Both the position numbers and the translations under genes were made by a program. 64,000 bases of DNA from VXPQ01 sp965223485. Lineage in GTDB: Bacteria; Bacteroidota; Rhodothermia; Rhodothermales; VXPQ01. This document shows, one piece after another, positions 33,388 through 41,385 of this stretch; positions within the stretch are counted from its first letter, which is position 1, and each line of letters starts with the position of its first letter. The notes under the pieces are model-generated. The model saw nothing but the letters and a program-made list of their open reading frames with translations, was not told the origin of the DNA and made no database searches. The stretch lies in the NCBI GenBank assembly GCA_965223485.1, contig OZ244993.1, forward strand, positions 248,001 to 312,000. Direction: 5' to 3'.

Positions 33388-34068
33388 ATGGCGGCAAAAC
33401 CGGCACTGGATGCAGTTCCTTCTGCTCCCAAATCCGACGATTGTGAAAACGCCTGGCGCGTACTGGAATATGCACATGAAACGGCGGACTCGTTCCTGAA
33501 AATTTTCAATGCGGGGCGGGGCAGGGGACATACTACCGTATCGGACCAGGATCTCCTGCGGGCAATGCTCGTATTCGCCAGCGCCGGTCTGGATTCAATG
33601 ATAAAACATCTTGTAAAGGACGCGCTCCCCACCGCTATTAAGAATGACTCTGCAATACACAATATCTTTCTCAAAGAATTCGTGGAGCGCAAGATCAAGC
33701 AGGGCGAGCAACCTGATTACAAAATCATGGCAGACGTTCTCGTTGCAGAGAATCCGATGGACCGGATGCTTGCTCTGCTGGTAAACGATTTGACTGCCAA
33801 AAGCCTGCAATCCGCAGACGAGCTATTCAAAATCGCTTCGTACTTCGACATTAAATCCAATATCATTTCCAAAGAGCCAAATAAATTGAGAGAAGTTTTC
33901 CGAATGAGAAATGATATCATCCATGAGATGGATGTCGATTTTTCACAAGCAAGGCGCAACCGAACGCCTCGGCAAAGAGACGAGATGATTGAGGCAACCA
34001 ATCGATTACTCAAGGTGTGCAAGGCCTTTTTGAACGCTGTGGACGACAAACTTCAACAACCTTCATGA
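33388..34068 (+). CDS. HEPN-domain protein (RiboL-PSP-HEPN-like)
   Basis: 226 aa, all helical. The Rx4H motif of HEPN ribonucleases is present as RNDIIHEMD near residue 174, in a context (LREVFRMRNDIIHEMDVDF) typical of the RiboL-PSP-HEPN group. An earlier helix (LLRAMLVFASAGLDSMIKHL) matches the first HEPN helix pair. HEPN proteins commonly act as toxin or defence RNases, but no nucleotidyltransferase (MNT) partner is present. AT-rich relative to neighbours, so probably acquired. Confidence 0.75.
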   Translation: MAAKPALDAVPSAPKSDDCENAWRVLEYAHETADSFLKIFNAGRGRGHTTVSDQDLLRAMLVFASAGLDSMIKHLVKDALPTAIKNDSAIHNIFLKEFVERKIKQGEQPDYKIMADVLVAENPMDRMLALLVNDLTAKSLQSADELFKIASYFDIKSNIISKEPNKLREVFRMRNDIIHEMDVDFSQARRNRTPRQRDEMIEATNRLLKVCKAFLNAVDDKLQQPS

Positions 34069-34116
34069 TGTCGTCTCGAATTACAGATAAGGCACAGGTC
34101 CTGTTTTACCTGATCC

Positions 34117-35019
34117 TCACCCCACCCCGTACTCCAGCATCTTTCCGCGCACGAACGTAACGGACCGGCGCAGGCGTTCCATGCCGCGGACGGGATCGTC
34201 GCCGTCCTCGATGGATATCCAGCCGTCGAAGCCCACCCCGGCAAGGATGGAAAAGATGCGGTCGTAGTCGTTGAGGCCCTCGCCGATCACGCCGTGCTTC
34301 AGGATGTTCGCATAGCCCGTGCCCGGCTCGGCCTCGATCCGGCGCAGGTCCGCCAGCGTGCCCCCCTCGAGCATCCGGTCACTGGCATGCATCGTTACGA
34401 CGCGATGCTTCACGGCTTCGAGCAGGGCGATCGGGTCTTCCCCGGCAATCACTGCATTGGACGGGTCGTAGTTCACGCCGAAACAGGGCATATCCCCAAG
34501 GCGGTCCAGCACCTCGAGGAAGGTTTTGCTATCCTGCGCAAATTCGGGGTATATCCAGTACCCGTCCTTGTAATGGTTCTCCAGAATCAGCGTCACGCCA
34601 TGCCGGGCGGCGCAAGCGGCAGCATCCCGGATGCATTCGACCACCCAATCCAGTGTGCGTTCGCGGTCGAGTCCCGGCCGGCGCTGCCCCGTCAGGACGC
34701 GGCAATAGCGGCCTCCGAGGGCTGCGGTCGCTTCGATAGTGCGGCACTGCCGGGCCACCTCCTCCTTCCGCTCCCCGGGATCGGGCCGGGTAAAATCCGG
34801 CGAATGGCACATCATGGGAATCGAAAGCCCTCCTGCACCGGCGGCATGCTCGCGGAGCCGCGCCAGCGCCGTCTCGTCCCCCACAGGCGTAAATCCCTCG
34901 TAGAACTCCAGCCCGTCGATGTCCAGCGTCGCCGCAAGATCGATCCACTCCTCGACGCGCATGGTGTGCGTTACGCAGAGCGCATCAAGAAAGCACTTGG
35001 GGAAAACGGCGAGCGGCAT
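34117..35019 (-). CDS. Sugar phosphate isomerase/epimerase (TIM barrel)
   Basis: 300 aa of the xylose-isomerase-like AP-endonuclease-2 superfamily. Metal ligands appear in order: LILENHY (Glu), NYDPSN (Asp), TMHASD (His) and ISIEDGDD (Glu). DGLEFYEGF marks the first barrel strand. Such enzymes interconvert ketoses or related polyols. Last gene of a five-gene minus-strand operon; it begins 3 bp after the SDR stop. Cytoplasmic. Confidence 0.85.
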   Translation of the reverse strand: MPLAVFPKCFLDALCVTHTMRVEEWIDLAATLDIDGLEFYEGFTPVGDETALARLREHAAGAGGLSIPMMCHSPDFTRPDPGERKEEVARQCRTIEATAALGGRYCRVLTGQRRPGLDRERTLDWVVECIRDAAACAARHGVTLILENHYKDGYWIYPEFAQDSKTFLEVLDRLGDMPCFGVNYDPSNAVIAGEDPIALLEAVKHRVVTMHASDRMLEGGTLADLRRIEAEPGTGYANILKHGVIGEGLNDYDRIFSILAGVGFDGWISIEDGDDPVRGMERLRRSVTFVRGKMLEYGVG

Positions 35020-35022
35020 CGG

Positions 35023-35802
35023 CTACTTGGATGCATTCTGTCCCACGAGCGGCCACTGTTCGATTTCAAAGACGGAGCCGTTGACAGGCCCGGCCTGATC
35101 CGAAAGCCAGAACACGATGTGCGCTGCCGCCTCTTCGGGAGCGAAAATGCGGCCGGACGGGGCATGCTCGGGAGGTATGTGTTCCCACCAGCCTTCTTCG
35201 GAGCCGTCCTGCACCTTGATCTTCTTCTCGTTTTCGGTGAGCGTCCACCCCACGTTGACCTGGTTGACGCGGATGCCCTCGCTCGCCAGATACGCCGAGA
35301 GGTTACGGGTCATCGTCATCAGCCCGCCTTTTGTCATCGAATAAACGAGCAGATTCCGCTCCCCGCCCAGTGCGTTGACAGAGCCCACATTCAGGATATG
35401 ACCGCCTCCTCCCTGCTTCCTGAACTGCGCAACGGCGGCCTGTGTCAGAAGAAGAGGCGCCCGCAGGTTCACGGCGACCAGCCGGTCAAAGAGTTCGACG
35501 GCCGCATTATCGAGATTGGAGCGCGTCAGAAGAGCCGCATTGTTGACGAGCGCATCAAGGCGTCCGAACCGCTCGACGGTGGCCTCGACAAGATGCGGCG
35601 CCACGGCAGGATCCTGCAAGTCCCCCAGTGAAAACGCAGCGGCCTCCCCCAGTTCTTCCACGAGCGCGGCAGCGCGCCCGGCGCTCCGGCCATGAATCAT
35701 CGCCCTGCCGCCCTCGGCCACGATGCGGCGGGCTGTGAACTCCCCGACGCCCATCGTCGAGCCGGTAACGAGGATGACCTTGTCCCTGACGAGTTGTCCC
35801 AT
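35023..35802 (-). CDS. SDR-family oxidoreductase
   Basis: 259 aa, classical short-chain dehydrogenase. Cofactor motif VTGSTMGVGEFTARR (TGxxxGxG), NNAAL, catalytic Ser in LNVGSVNAL and the YxxxK motif as YSMTKGG. RSAGRA after the second strand suggests NADP binding. Probably oxidises or reduces a sugar or polyol within the operon. Precedes the isomerase and follows the zinc-type dehydrogenase by 37 bp. Confidence 0.9.
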   Translation of the reverse strand: MGQLVRDKVILVTGSTMGVGEFTARRIVAEGGRAMIHGRSAGRAAALVEELGEAAAFSLGDLQDPAVAPHLVEATVERFGRLDALVNNAALLTRSNLDNAAVELFDRLVAVNLRAPLLLTQAAVAQFRKQGGGGHILNVGSVNALGGERNLLVYSMTKGGLMTMTRNLSAYLASEGIRVNQVNVGWTLTENEKKIKVQDGSEEGWWEHIPPEHAPSGRIFAPEEAAAHIVFWLSDQAGPVNGSVFEIEQWPLVGQNASK

Positions 35803-35839
35803 GTTTCTATCAGATTCGACGCTCCCGTAACATACGCAA

Positions 35840-36886
35840 TCACGGAATCAGGATCGCCTTTACGTACGTCCGTTCGTGCATACGCTCGAAGACATCTTCC
35901 CATTCCTTCATGGGGGCAATACGATCCACAAGAGGCGCCGTATCCAGGCGGCCGTTTGCAAGCAGACGCAGCACGCGCTCCCAGATTTCCCAATAGTGCG
36001 AAAAACTGCCCTGTAACGTAACGGCTTTCCGGACCAGGGGATCAAGGCTGCCGCCAAACGGCTCTTTACCCCAACCGACTTTGGTGATCCGGCCCCCGGG
36101 GCGCACCGCGTCCAGCGCCGTCCGGAGGGCTTCGGAAACGCCCGCGGCGTCCACCACCGCATTGACGCCAAGACCATCCCCAAGCGCCCTCCCCGTCTCG
36201 ACCGCATCCTCCGCAGGTACGGGAACGAGCCCCAGCCGCGCCGCCACAGCAAGACGGTGCGCATCCGAAGCCAAACCCGCCACCAGCACGACGCCCGCGC
36301 CCGCAAGCCGCGCCATGACCCCGCACAGCAAACCGATGGGACCGGGGCCGAGCACCAGCACATGATCCGCCGGTCGAATCCGCGTCTGCACGCAGACGGC
36401 ATGATACGCCACGCAGCACGGCTCCGTAAGCGCCGCCTGCTCGAAGGTCAGTTCGTCCGGTATGCGGTGCAGGCAGCGTTCCGGTACGCGCACATACCCG
36501 GCCATGGCGCCGTCCACCCCGTACCCGAAACCGAGACGCGAGGGATCCAGATGGTACTGGCCCTGCCGCACCAGCGGCGAATCCGGGTCGATGACGGCAG
36601 CGGTTTCGCTCGTTATCCGATCCCCTTCCCGAAACGCGCGCACGGCGCTCCCGGCCCGCGCCACGACGCCGCTGAATTCGTGCCCAAGCACGCAGGGGTA
36701 GTTGACCGGCCAGCTATGCGCGCCTGCCCATTGATGTACGTCGCTGCCGCACACGCCGACCGCCCGCACCTCGACAAGCACATCCTCGGGACCGATCTCC
36801 GGCACGGGTATCTCGCGAAGCTCGACGCTCTTCGGCGCCGCCGCATGATTCACCACGGCCTGCATCGTGCGAGGAATATGCTTCAT
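35840..36886 (-). CDS. Zinc-type alcohol/polyol dehydrogenase
   Basis: 348 aa from ATG 36886, overlapping the HPS-like stop (ATGA). Catalytic zinc ligands are visible: GVCGSDVHQW, GHEFSGVV and a Glu in ALTEPCCVAYHA. The Rossmann motif is VLGPGPIGLLCG. The four-cysteine structural-zinc loop of MDR dehydrogenases is missing: the region reads TSETAAVIDPDSPLVRQGQY with no cysteine. The closest general type is sorbitol/threonine dehydrogenase-like; substrate unknown. Confidence 0.88.
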   Translation of the reverse strand: MKHIPRTMQAVVNHAAAPKSVELREIPVPEIGPEDVLVEVRAVGVCGSDVHQWAGAHSWPVNYPCVLGHEFSGVVARAGSAVRAFREGDRITSETAAVIDPDSPLVRQGQYHLDPSRLGFGYGVDGAMAGYVRVPERCLHRIPDELTFEQAALTEPCCVAYHAVCVQTRIRPADHVLVLGPGPIGLLCGVMARLAGAGVVLVAGLASDAHRLAVAARLGLVPVPAEDAVETGRALGDGLGVNAVVDAAGVSEALRTALDAVRPGGRITKVGWGKEPFGGSLDPLVRKAVTLQGSFSHYWEIWERVLRLLANGRLDTAPLVDRIAPMKEWEDVFERMHERTYVKAILIP

Positions 36887-37587
36887 GAGTCGGTCGTCCC
36901 TTTCCCGAAGGCATGCACCCGCGCACATATCTCCCGGAGAATGCCTTCCACATCCCCGGACGCCGCCCGGAACGCATGCGCATCCACGGCGATCGGAGCG
37001 CCTATGACCACGATGGGCGCACCCCAGGCGGGCGCCTGCGCGGCCTGCTCAAGGTCAAGCCCGCCCACGGCCTGCACAGGGATATCCACGGCAGCCGCCA
37101 CCTCGCGCAACCGGTCGAGGGGCGTTTCGAAAGACTGCCCCCGCTCCTGCCGCAGCGTCCGGTAGTCGTACCCGATATGATGAATGACGTAATCGCAGCC
37201 CATTTCCTCAAGCAGCCGGGCGCCGGCTACCGGGTCCGGCATCCCGAGGTTATCTCCCATCACTTCCACGCCCAGTTCCCTGCCGGCCCGCACCACCAGT
37301 TCCACCGTTTCCGGCTCGGCCTGCCCCATCACCACCACGTGGGTCGCGCCGGCACGGGCCATGATCTCCACTTCAAGCCCGCCCCCGTCCATCGTTTTCA
37401 GATCCGCCACGAGGGGCCGCTCCGGAAACCGCTCCCGCAAGGCGCGCACGCCGTGCATCCCCTCGGCAATGACCAGCGGCGTACCGGCCTCGATCCAGTC
37501 GACGCCGGCCCGTACGGCCATCTCCGCCATCTCGACTGCTTCGGGAATCGACGTAACGTCCAGCGAGATCTGTACGACCGGCTCCAT
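36883..37587 (-). CDS. 3-hexulose-6-phosphate synthase-like (OMPDC superfamily)
   Basis: 234 aa. The OMP-decarboxylase-superfamily signature is present: ISLDVTSIPEA, then VADLKTMDGGGLEVEIMARAGA (D-x-K-x-x-D), closest to 3-hexulose-6-phosphate synthases, and later VQAVGGLDLEQ and VVIGAPIA at the phosphate-binding end. These enzymes make or break a C-C bond next to a phosphorylated ketose; 3-keto-gulonate-6-phosphate decarboxylase is the main alternative. No hexulose-phosphate isomerase is beside it. Three bp after the phosphofructokinase stop. Confidence 0.8.
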   Translation of the reverse strand: MEPVVQISLDVTSIPEAVEMAEMAVRAGVDWIEAGTPLVIAEGMHGVRALRERFPERPLVADLKTMDGGGLEVEIMARAGATHVVVMGQAEPETVELVVRAGRELGVEVMGDNLGMPDPVAGARLLEEMGCDYVIHHIGYDYRTLRQERGQSFETPLDRLREVAAAVDIPVQAVGGLDLEQAAQAPAWGAPIVVIGAPIAVDAHAFRAASGDVEGILREICARVHAFGKGTTDS

Positions 37588-37590
37588 GAA

Positions 37591-38745
37591 CTAATACAGG
37601 AACATGGGCTTGTTCAGCACATGATGCACCTTCGGCCGGTAGGCCTCCACATCATAGAGTTCGTCCACATCCACGCGCTTCACGCCCGTCGTCACCTCGT
37701 CCATGGGGATGTGCGTGTAGACGCCGCCGCGCAAGGCCACCATCCTGCCGCTGGCTCCTTCCCCGAGCAGGTCCATCGCCATGTTCGCGTAGTTGACGCC
37801 CACCATCAGGTCGAGCGCATCCGGCGGGCCGGAGCGCATCAGGTACGCAACGGGCTGCAGCACGATCTTCTCGCCGGTGAGTTTGCTGAGTATCGCTCCC
37901 GTGGCTTCCCCGATGCCGCCCAGCTTGCGATGTCCGTACGGATCGGCCTCCCCGCTTTCCATCACCTCGCCGCCGATCATATACGCGCCCTCGCTGATCG
38001 TCACCATGGCGTAGTTGCTGGGATTGGCGCGCTTGTCCTGCATGATCAGGTTCGCCAGTTTCTCCGGGTCGAACGGCACCTCCGAAATGAGCGTCCGATC
38101 CACCCCGGCGAGATACGAACTGATGAGGCTGGTTTGCCCGGAATTTCTTCCGAAGAGTTCGATCACGGCAATGCGCTCGTGGGAACCCGTGCTGGTGCGG
38201 AGCTGGTGAATGAATTTGATGCTCCGCGTGATGGCCGTCCCGAACCCGATGCAATAATCCGTGCCATACACATCGTTATCCATCGTCTTGGGAATGGCCA
38301 CGACCGGGAATCCTTCGCAGTGCAGGCGCTCCCCGTAACTCAGGGTATCGTCTCCTCCGATGGGAATGAGCATGTCGATGCCCAGGTGTTTCAGGTTCGC
38401 GATGGCATGGGGAGTAAAATCGAAGGGGTCTTCTTCCGTCATATCGACCGTGCCCTTCAGGAAATCGGGCACGTCGCCCGGCGCCACGCGCCCCGGGTTG
38501 ACGCGGCTCGTATGCAGCACGGTGCCGCCGGTCCGGTCGATCTTGCGCACGGTCGGGAAATCCAGTTCGACCGTGTATTCGTCGATGGTAGCCGGATCGT
38601 CCCGATCCATCCAGAGCAAACCGCCCCATCCGCGGCGAATGCCGATGACCTCGTTTCCCTGCTCCATCCCCCGCATGGCGACCGCCTTGATGCAGGGGTT
38701 CAGGCCGGGCACATCCCCGCCCCCCGTCAGTATGCCGATTCTCAT
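37591..38745 (-). CDS. Phosphofructokinase, probably PPi-dependent
   Basis: 384 aa. PFK-A superfamily: GILTGGGDVPGLNP at the start, PIGGDDTLSYGERL and PKTMDNDVYGTDYCIGFGTA, ELFGRNSGQTSL. The residue after GGD is Asp (GGDD) and PKT replaces PGT. In known enzymes Asp at that position with this Lys marks pyrophosphate-dependent PFKs, while ATP enzymes have GGDG and PGT. First gene of the operon 38745-34117; 98 bp separate it from the upstream methyltransferase gene, where the promoter should be. Confidence 0.9.
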   Translation of the reverse strand: MRIGILTGGGDVPGLNPCIKAVAMRGMEQGNEVIGIRRGWGGLLWMDRDDPATIDEYTVELDFPTVRKIDRTGGTVLHTSRVNPGRVAPGDVPDFLKGTVDMTEEDPFDFTPHAIANLKHLGIDMLIPIGGDDTLSYGERLHCEGFPVVAIPKTMDNDVYGTDYCIGFGTAITRSIKFIHQLRTSTGSHERIAVIELFGRNSGQTSLISSYLAGVDRTLISEVPFDPEKLANLIMQDKRANPSNYAMVTISEGAYMIGGEVMESGEADPYGHRKLGGIGEATGAILSKLTGEKIVLQPVAYLMRSGPPDALDLMVGVNYANMAMDLLGEGASGRMVALRGGVYTHIPMDEVTTGVKRVDVDELYDVEAYRPKVHHVLNKPMFLY

Positions 38746-38843
38746 GTTATTTGTATGGTTGGTTAGTCATTTCAGCCTTACAATATAATGCAAAGACGGC
38801 CTGACATGCGAACACGGGAAACCCATTTTAATATGGATCGTCC

Positions 38844-39632
38844 TTACCCCGTCCGCGCCCAGGCGTGCATCAAAATGCCCGCAGCAACCGCCGCATTCAG
38901 CGATTCGACGCCTTGCGCACCGGGCTTTTCACCCTCGTGCGCCCGGCCCGGAATAAGCACCCGCTCGGCGATCCGCTCCCGAACGTTCCGGGAAATCCCG
39001 TGCGCCTCGCTGCCGAACACCAGGACGGACGGCAACGCCGGCGTCCAGTCATCGACCGGAGTGCCTTCAAGGTCCGCCCCATAGACGGCGAATCCGTGCG
39101 CAGCGAGCTCCTCGAGCATGCCAGCCGGATCGGGCGTTTCGACATGCTCGACATCCCACACCCCGCCCATGGAGGCGCGCACCGCCTTCGGGTGGTACGC
39201 ATCCACGGAATCCGGAGCGGTTACCACGGCCTCTACGCCGAACCAGGCCGCCGTCCGGATGATGGCCCCCACATTCCCCGGATCGCTTACGCCGTCGAGC
39301 AATACCACCCGCTGCATGGATGCAAGCGTCTCCGGCGCCGCCCGCCGGATGCCCGCGACCCCCAGCACGCCCTGGCTGGTTTCGACCGCGGATACCGTGC
39401 GCAGTTCGCGTTCGGACACGACATATACCCGATCCTCCGGAATATGGAACCGTTCCGCAAGGCGGCTCTGCGCCGATTCCGACACGAGCAGCGTGCGCAG
39501 TTCGGCCCCCGCGTCGAGCGCCGCTTCCACGGCCCGCACACCCTCGACGATCGTCTCCCCGTACCGGTCGCGGTATTTTCTGTGCGCCAGCGAGCGGATT
39601 TCCTTCAGGCGGCGTTGGGGCAGATGGGTCAT
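38844..39632 (-). CDS. TrmH/SpoU-family RNA 2'-O-methyltransferase
   Basis: 262 aa from ATG 39632. An N-terminal substrate-binding domain (KYRDRYGETIVEGVRAVEAAL) is followed by the SPOUT fold with its knot motifs: VLLDGVSDPGNVGAIIRTAAWFG, LVFGSEAHGIS and GVESLNAAVAAGILMHAW. These enzymes methylate 23S rRNA or tRNA; the exact site is not deducible (RlmB/TsnR-like). The frame opens further upstream at 39698 without similarity. Confidence 0.92.
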   Translation of the reverse strand: MTHLPQRRLKEIRSLAHRKYRDRYGETIVEGVRAVEAALDAGAELRTLLVSESAQSRLAERFHIPEDRVYVVSERELRTVSAVETSQGVLGVAGIRRAAPETLASMQRVVLLDGVSDPGNVGAIIRTAAWFGVEAVVTAPDSVDAYHPKAVRASMGGVWDVEHVETPDPAGMLEELAAHGFAVYGADLEGTPVDDWTPALPSVLVFGSEAHGISRNVRERIAERVLIPGRAHEGEKPGAQGVESLNAAVAAGILMHAWARTG

Positions 39633-39701
39633 GCGTGCGGCGCGGATGGGTCCCCGCATATTTTCATGGGGAAATACAACGTACGGGAAAGCATGCAATA
39701 C

Positions 39702-39962
39702 CTACTCGCCGCCATGCGCACGCAACAGATCCGCCAGCCGGGTAGCCCCATTCTTTTTGGCCGTATCAAGCGGCGTGGCGCCACTGTCGTTTTTTACGTT
39801 CACATCGGCGCCGGCGGCAATCAATCGCTTCACCTCCTCGACCTGCCCTTCGCGTGCCGCCTTATGCAGTAGCGTTTCGCCGGTCTGGTCCTGTGCATGG
39901 ACATCCGCAACATGTGCGCCCACTACGGTTGCAACAAGCGCTATGAGGATCAAACGCTGCAT
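39702..39962 (-). CDS. Small exported ankyrin-repeat protein
   Basis: 86 aa. A signal peptide (LILIALVATVVGAHVADVHAQ) is followed by about two ankyrin repeats: GETLLHKAAREGQVEEVKRLIAAGADVNVKNDSGATPLDTAKKNGATRLADLL. Probably periplasmic and a protein-binding module. Monocistronic as far as seen, divergent from the amidohydrolase gene at 40157 with a 190-bp shared upstream region. Confidence 0.8.
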   Translation of the reverse strand: MQRLILIALVATVVGAHVADVHAQDQTGETLLHKAAREGQVEEVKRLIAAGADVNVKNDSGATPLDTAKKNGATRLADLLRAHGGE

Positions 39963-40156
39963 GAGGTTCTCATTACAAGATGGCTAACAGGCCCGGAAGT
40001 AAAGATACAATGCGCACGCCCGCATCTTCTTTTTTCCTTTTAGGTCGCATACCGCTATTTTGATGCACGCCAAGCGCCTTTCCCCGTACGGTTCCGAATT
40101 TCCCGCTTGTACTTCGTTCGCTCTTCACTGACGCTTCCCCTGTCCTAATCCCGGTT

Positions 40157-41305
40157 ATGATGCTTCCGACTGCTTTGCTTCGCCGCCCCCGCGAAACATC
40201 CGTTTTCCTCCTCGCCGCAGCGTTCGCCTCTGCTGCGCTGGCAGCTACCATGCCCGTTCCTGCCGCACAGGCCCAGGAAATGCAATGGGAAGACTATGCG
40301 CCCCGTTCCACGCTGGTCGTCGAGGAGCGTGAGGTAACCCGCGCGAAATTCCCGTTCGTGGACGCTCATGCGCACCAGTGGGGCATCGCCGAGATGTCCA
40401 GTGAAGATATCGCCGCCGTGGTTGCGGACATGAACGCAATGAACATGGCCGTCATGGTGAACCTCAGCGGAGGAAGCGGCGAAGCGCTCCAGCAGAAGAT
40501 CGCCGCCACGGACCTGCACGCCCCGGGGCGCTTCGTGCATTATGCGAACATCGACTTCGAAACCGTGGACGACCCCGACTTCGGCGCGAAAGCAGCCGCC
40601 CAGCTGGAAGAAGACGTACGGCAGGGCGCCAAAGGGCTGAAGATTTACAAAAGCCTCGGCATGTACATCTTCTACGAGGACAGTACGCGGGTCCGAACCG
40701 ACGACCCGAAACTGGACCCCATCTGGCAAAAGGCCGGCGAGCTGGGCATTCCGGTCCTCATCCATACGGGAGACCCGGCGCCCTTCTGGGAGCCGCACGA
40801 CCGCTTCAACGAGCGCTGGTTCGAACTCAAGGAGCGCCCGCGCCGCAAGCGCGAGCCGGTCCCGTCCTGGGAAACGATTATGGGCGAACACTGGAACCTG
40901 ATCGCCAGGCATCCGGGCACCATTTTCATCAGCGCGCACCTGGGCTGGCTGGGGAACGATCTCGGGCGGCTGGGCGCTCTGCTGGACAAAATGCCCAACA
41001 TGTACACCGAACTCGGAGCGGTCATCGGCGAACTGGGGCGCCAGCCGCGCACCGCGAGCGCCTTCCTGACGAAATACCAGGACCGCGTGCTCATGGGCAA
41101 GGACTCCTGGGCGCCGGACGAATACCATGTCTACTTCCGCATCTTCGAGACGGCGGACGAATACTTTCCGTATTACCGCAAACGGCATGCTTTCTGGAGC
41201 ATGTACGGCATGGATCTCCCGGACGAAGTGCTACGGAAAATCTACTACGAAAACGCGCTCAGAATCATTCCCGGACTCGATCCTTCGCTTTTCCAGGATT
41301 CGTGA
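40157..41305 (+). CDS. Secreted amidohydrolase (Amidohydro_2 family)
   Basis: 382 aa with an N-terminal signal peptide (VFLLAAAFASAALAATMPVPAAQAQ). The TIM-barrel metal site is visible: FVDAHAHQW (HxH), VLIHTGDP (His), FISAHLGW (His) and VLMGKDSWA (Asp). The family includes decarboxylases and lactonases such as ACMSD and gluconolactone-type hydrolases. It lies 80 bp before the PQQ dehydrogenase gene in the same direction, so a shared oxidative pathway in the periplasm is plausible. Substrate unknown. Confidence 0.85.
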   Translation: MMLPTALLRRPRETSVFLLAAAFASAALAATMPVPAAQAQEMQWEDYAPRSTLVVEEREVTRAKFPFVDAHAHQWGIAEMSSEDIAAVVADMNAMNMAVMVNLSGGSGEALQQKIAATDLHAPGRFVHYANIDFETVDDPDFGAKAAAQLEEDVRQGAKGLKIYKSLGMYIFYEDSTRVRTDDPKLDPIWQKAGELGIPVLIHTGDPAPFWEPHDRFNERWFELKERPRRKREPVPSWETIMGEHWNLIARHPGTIFISAHLGWLGNDLGRLGALLDKMPNMYTELGAVIGELGRQPRTASAFLTKYQDRVLMGKDSWAPDEYHVYFRIFETADEYFPYYRKRHAFWSMYGMDLPDEVLRKIYYENALRIIPGLDPSLFQDS

Positions 41306-41385
41306 TCCTGCGGTATAAGCACCCTTTCGCAACAGCCGCCGCAATCCGCCCCGGCGGCTCTGCGCTCATTCAATCTCCTGACGAT

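Noticed and set aside
39973..40251. 92-codon minus-strand frame between the ankyrin and amidohydrolase genes
   Set aside because: Overlaps the amidohydrolase signal peptide region and has no recognisable features.
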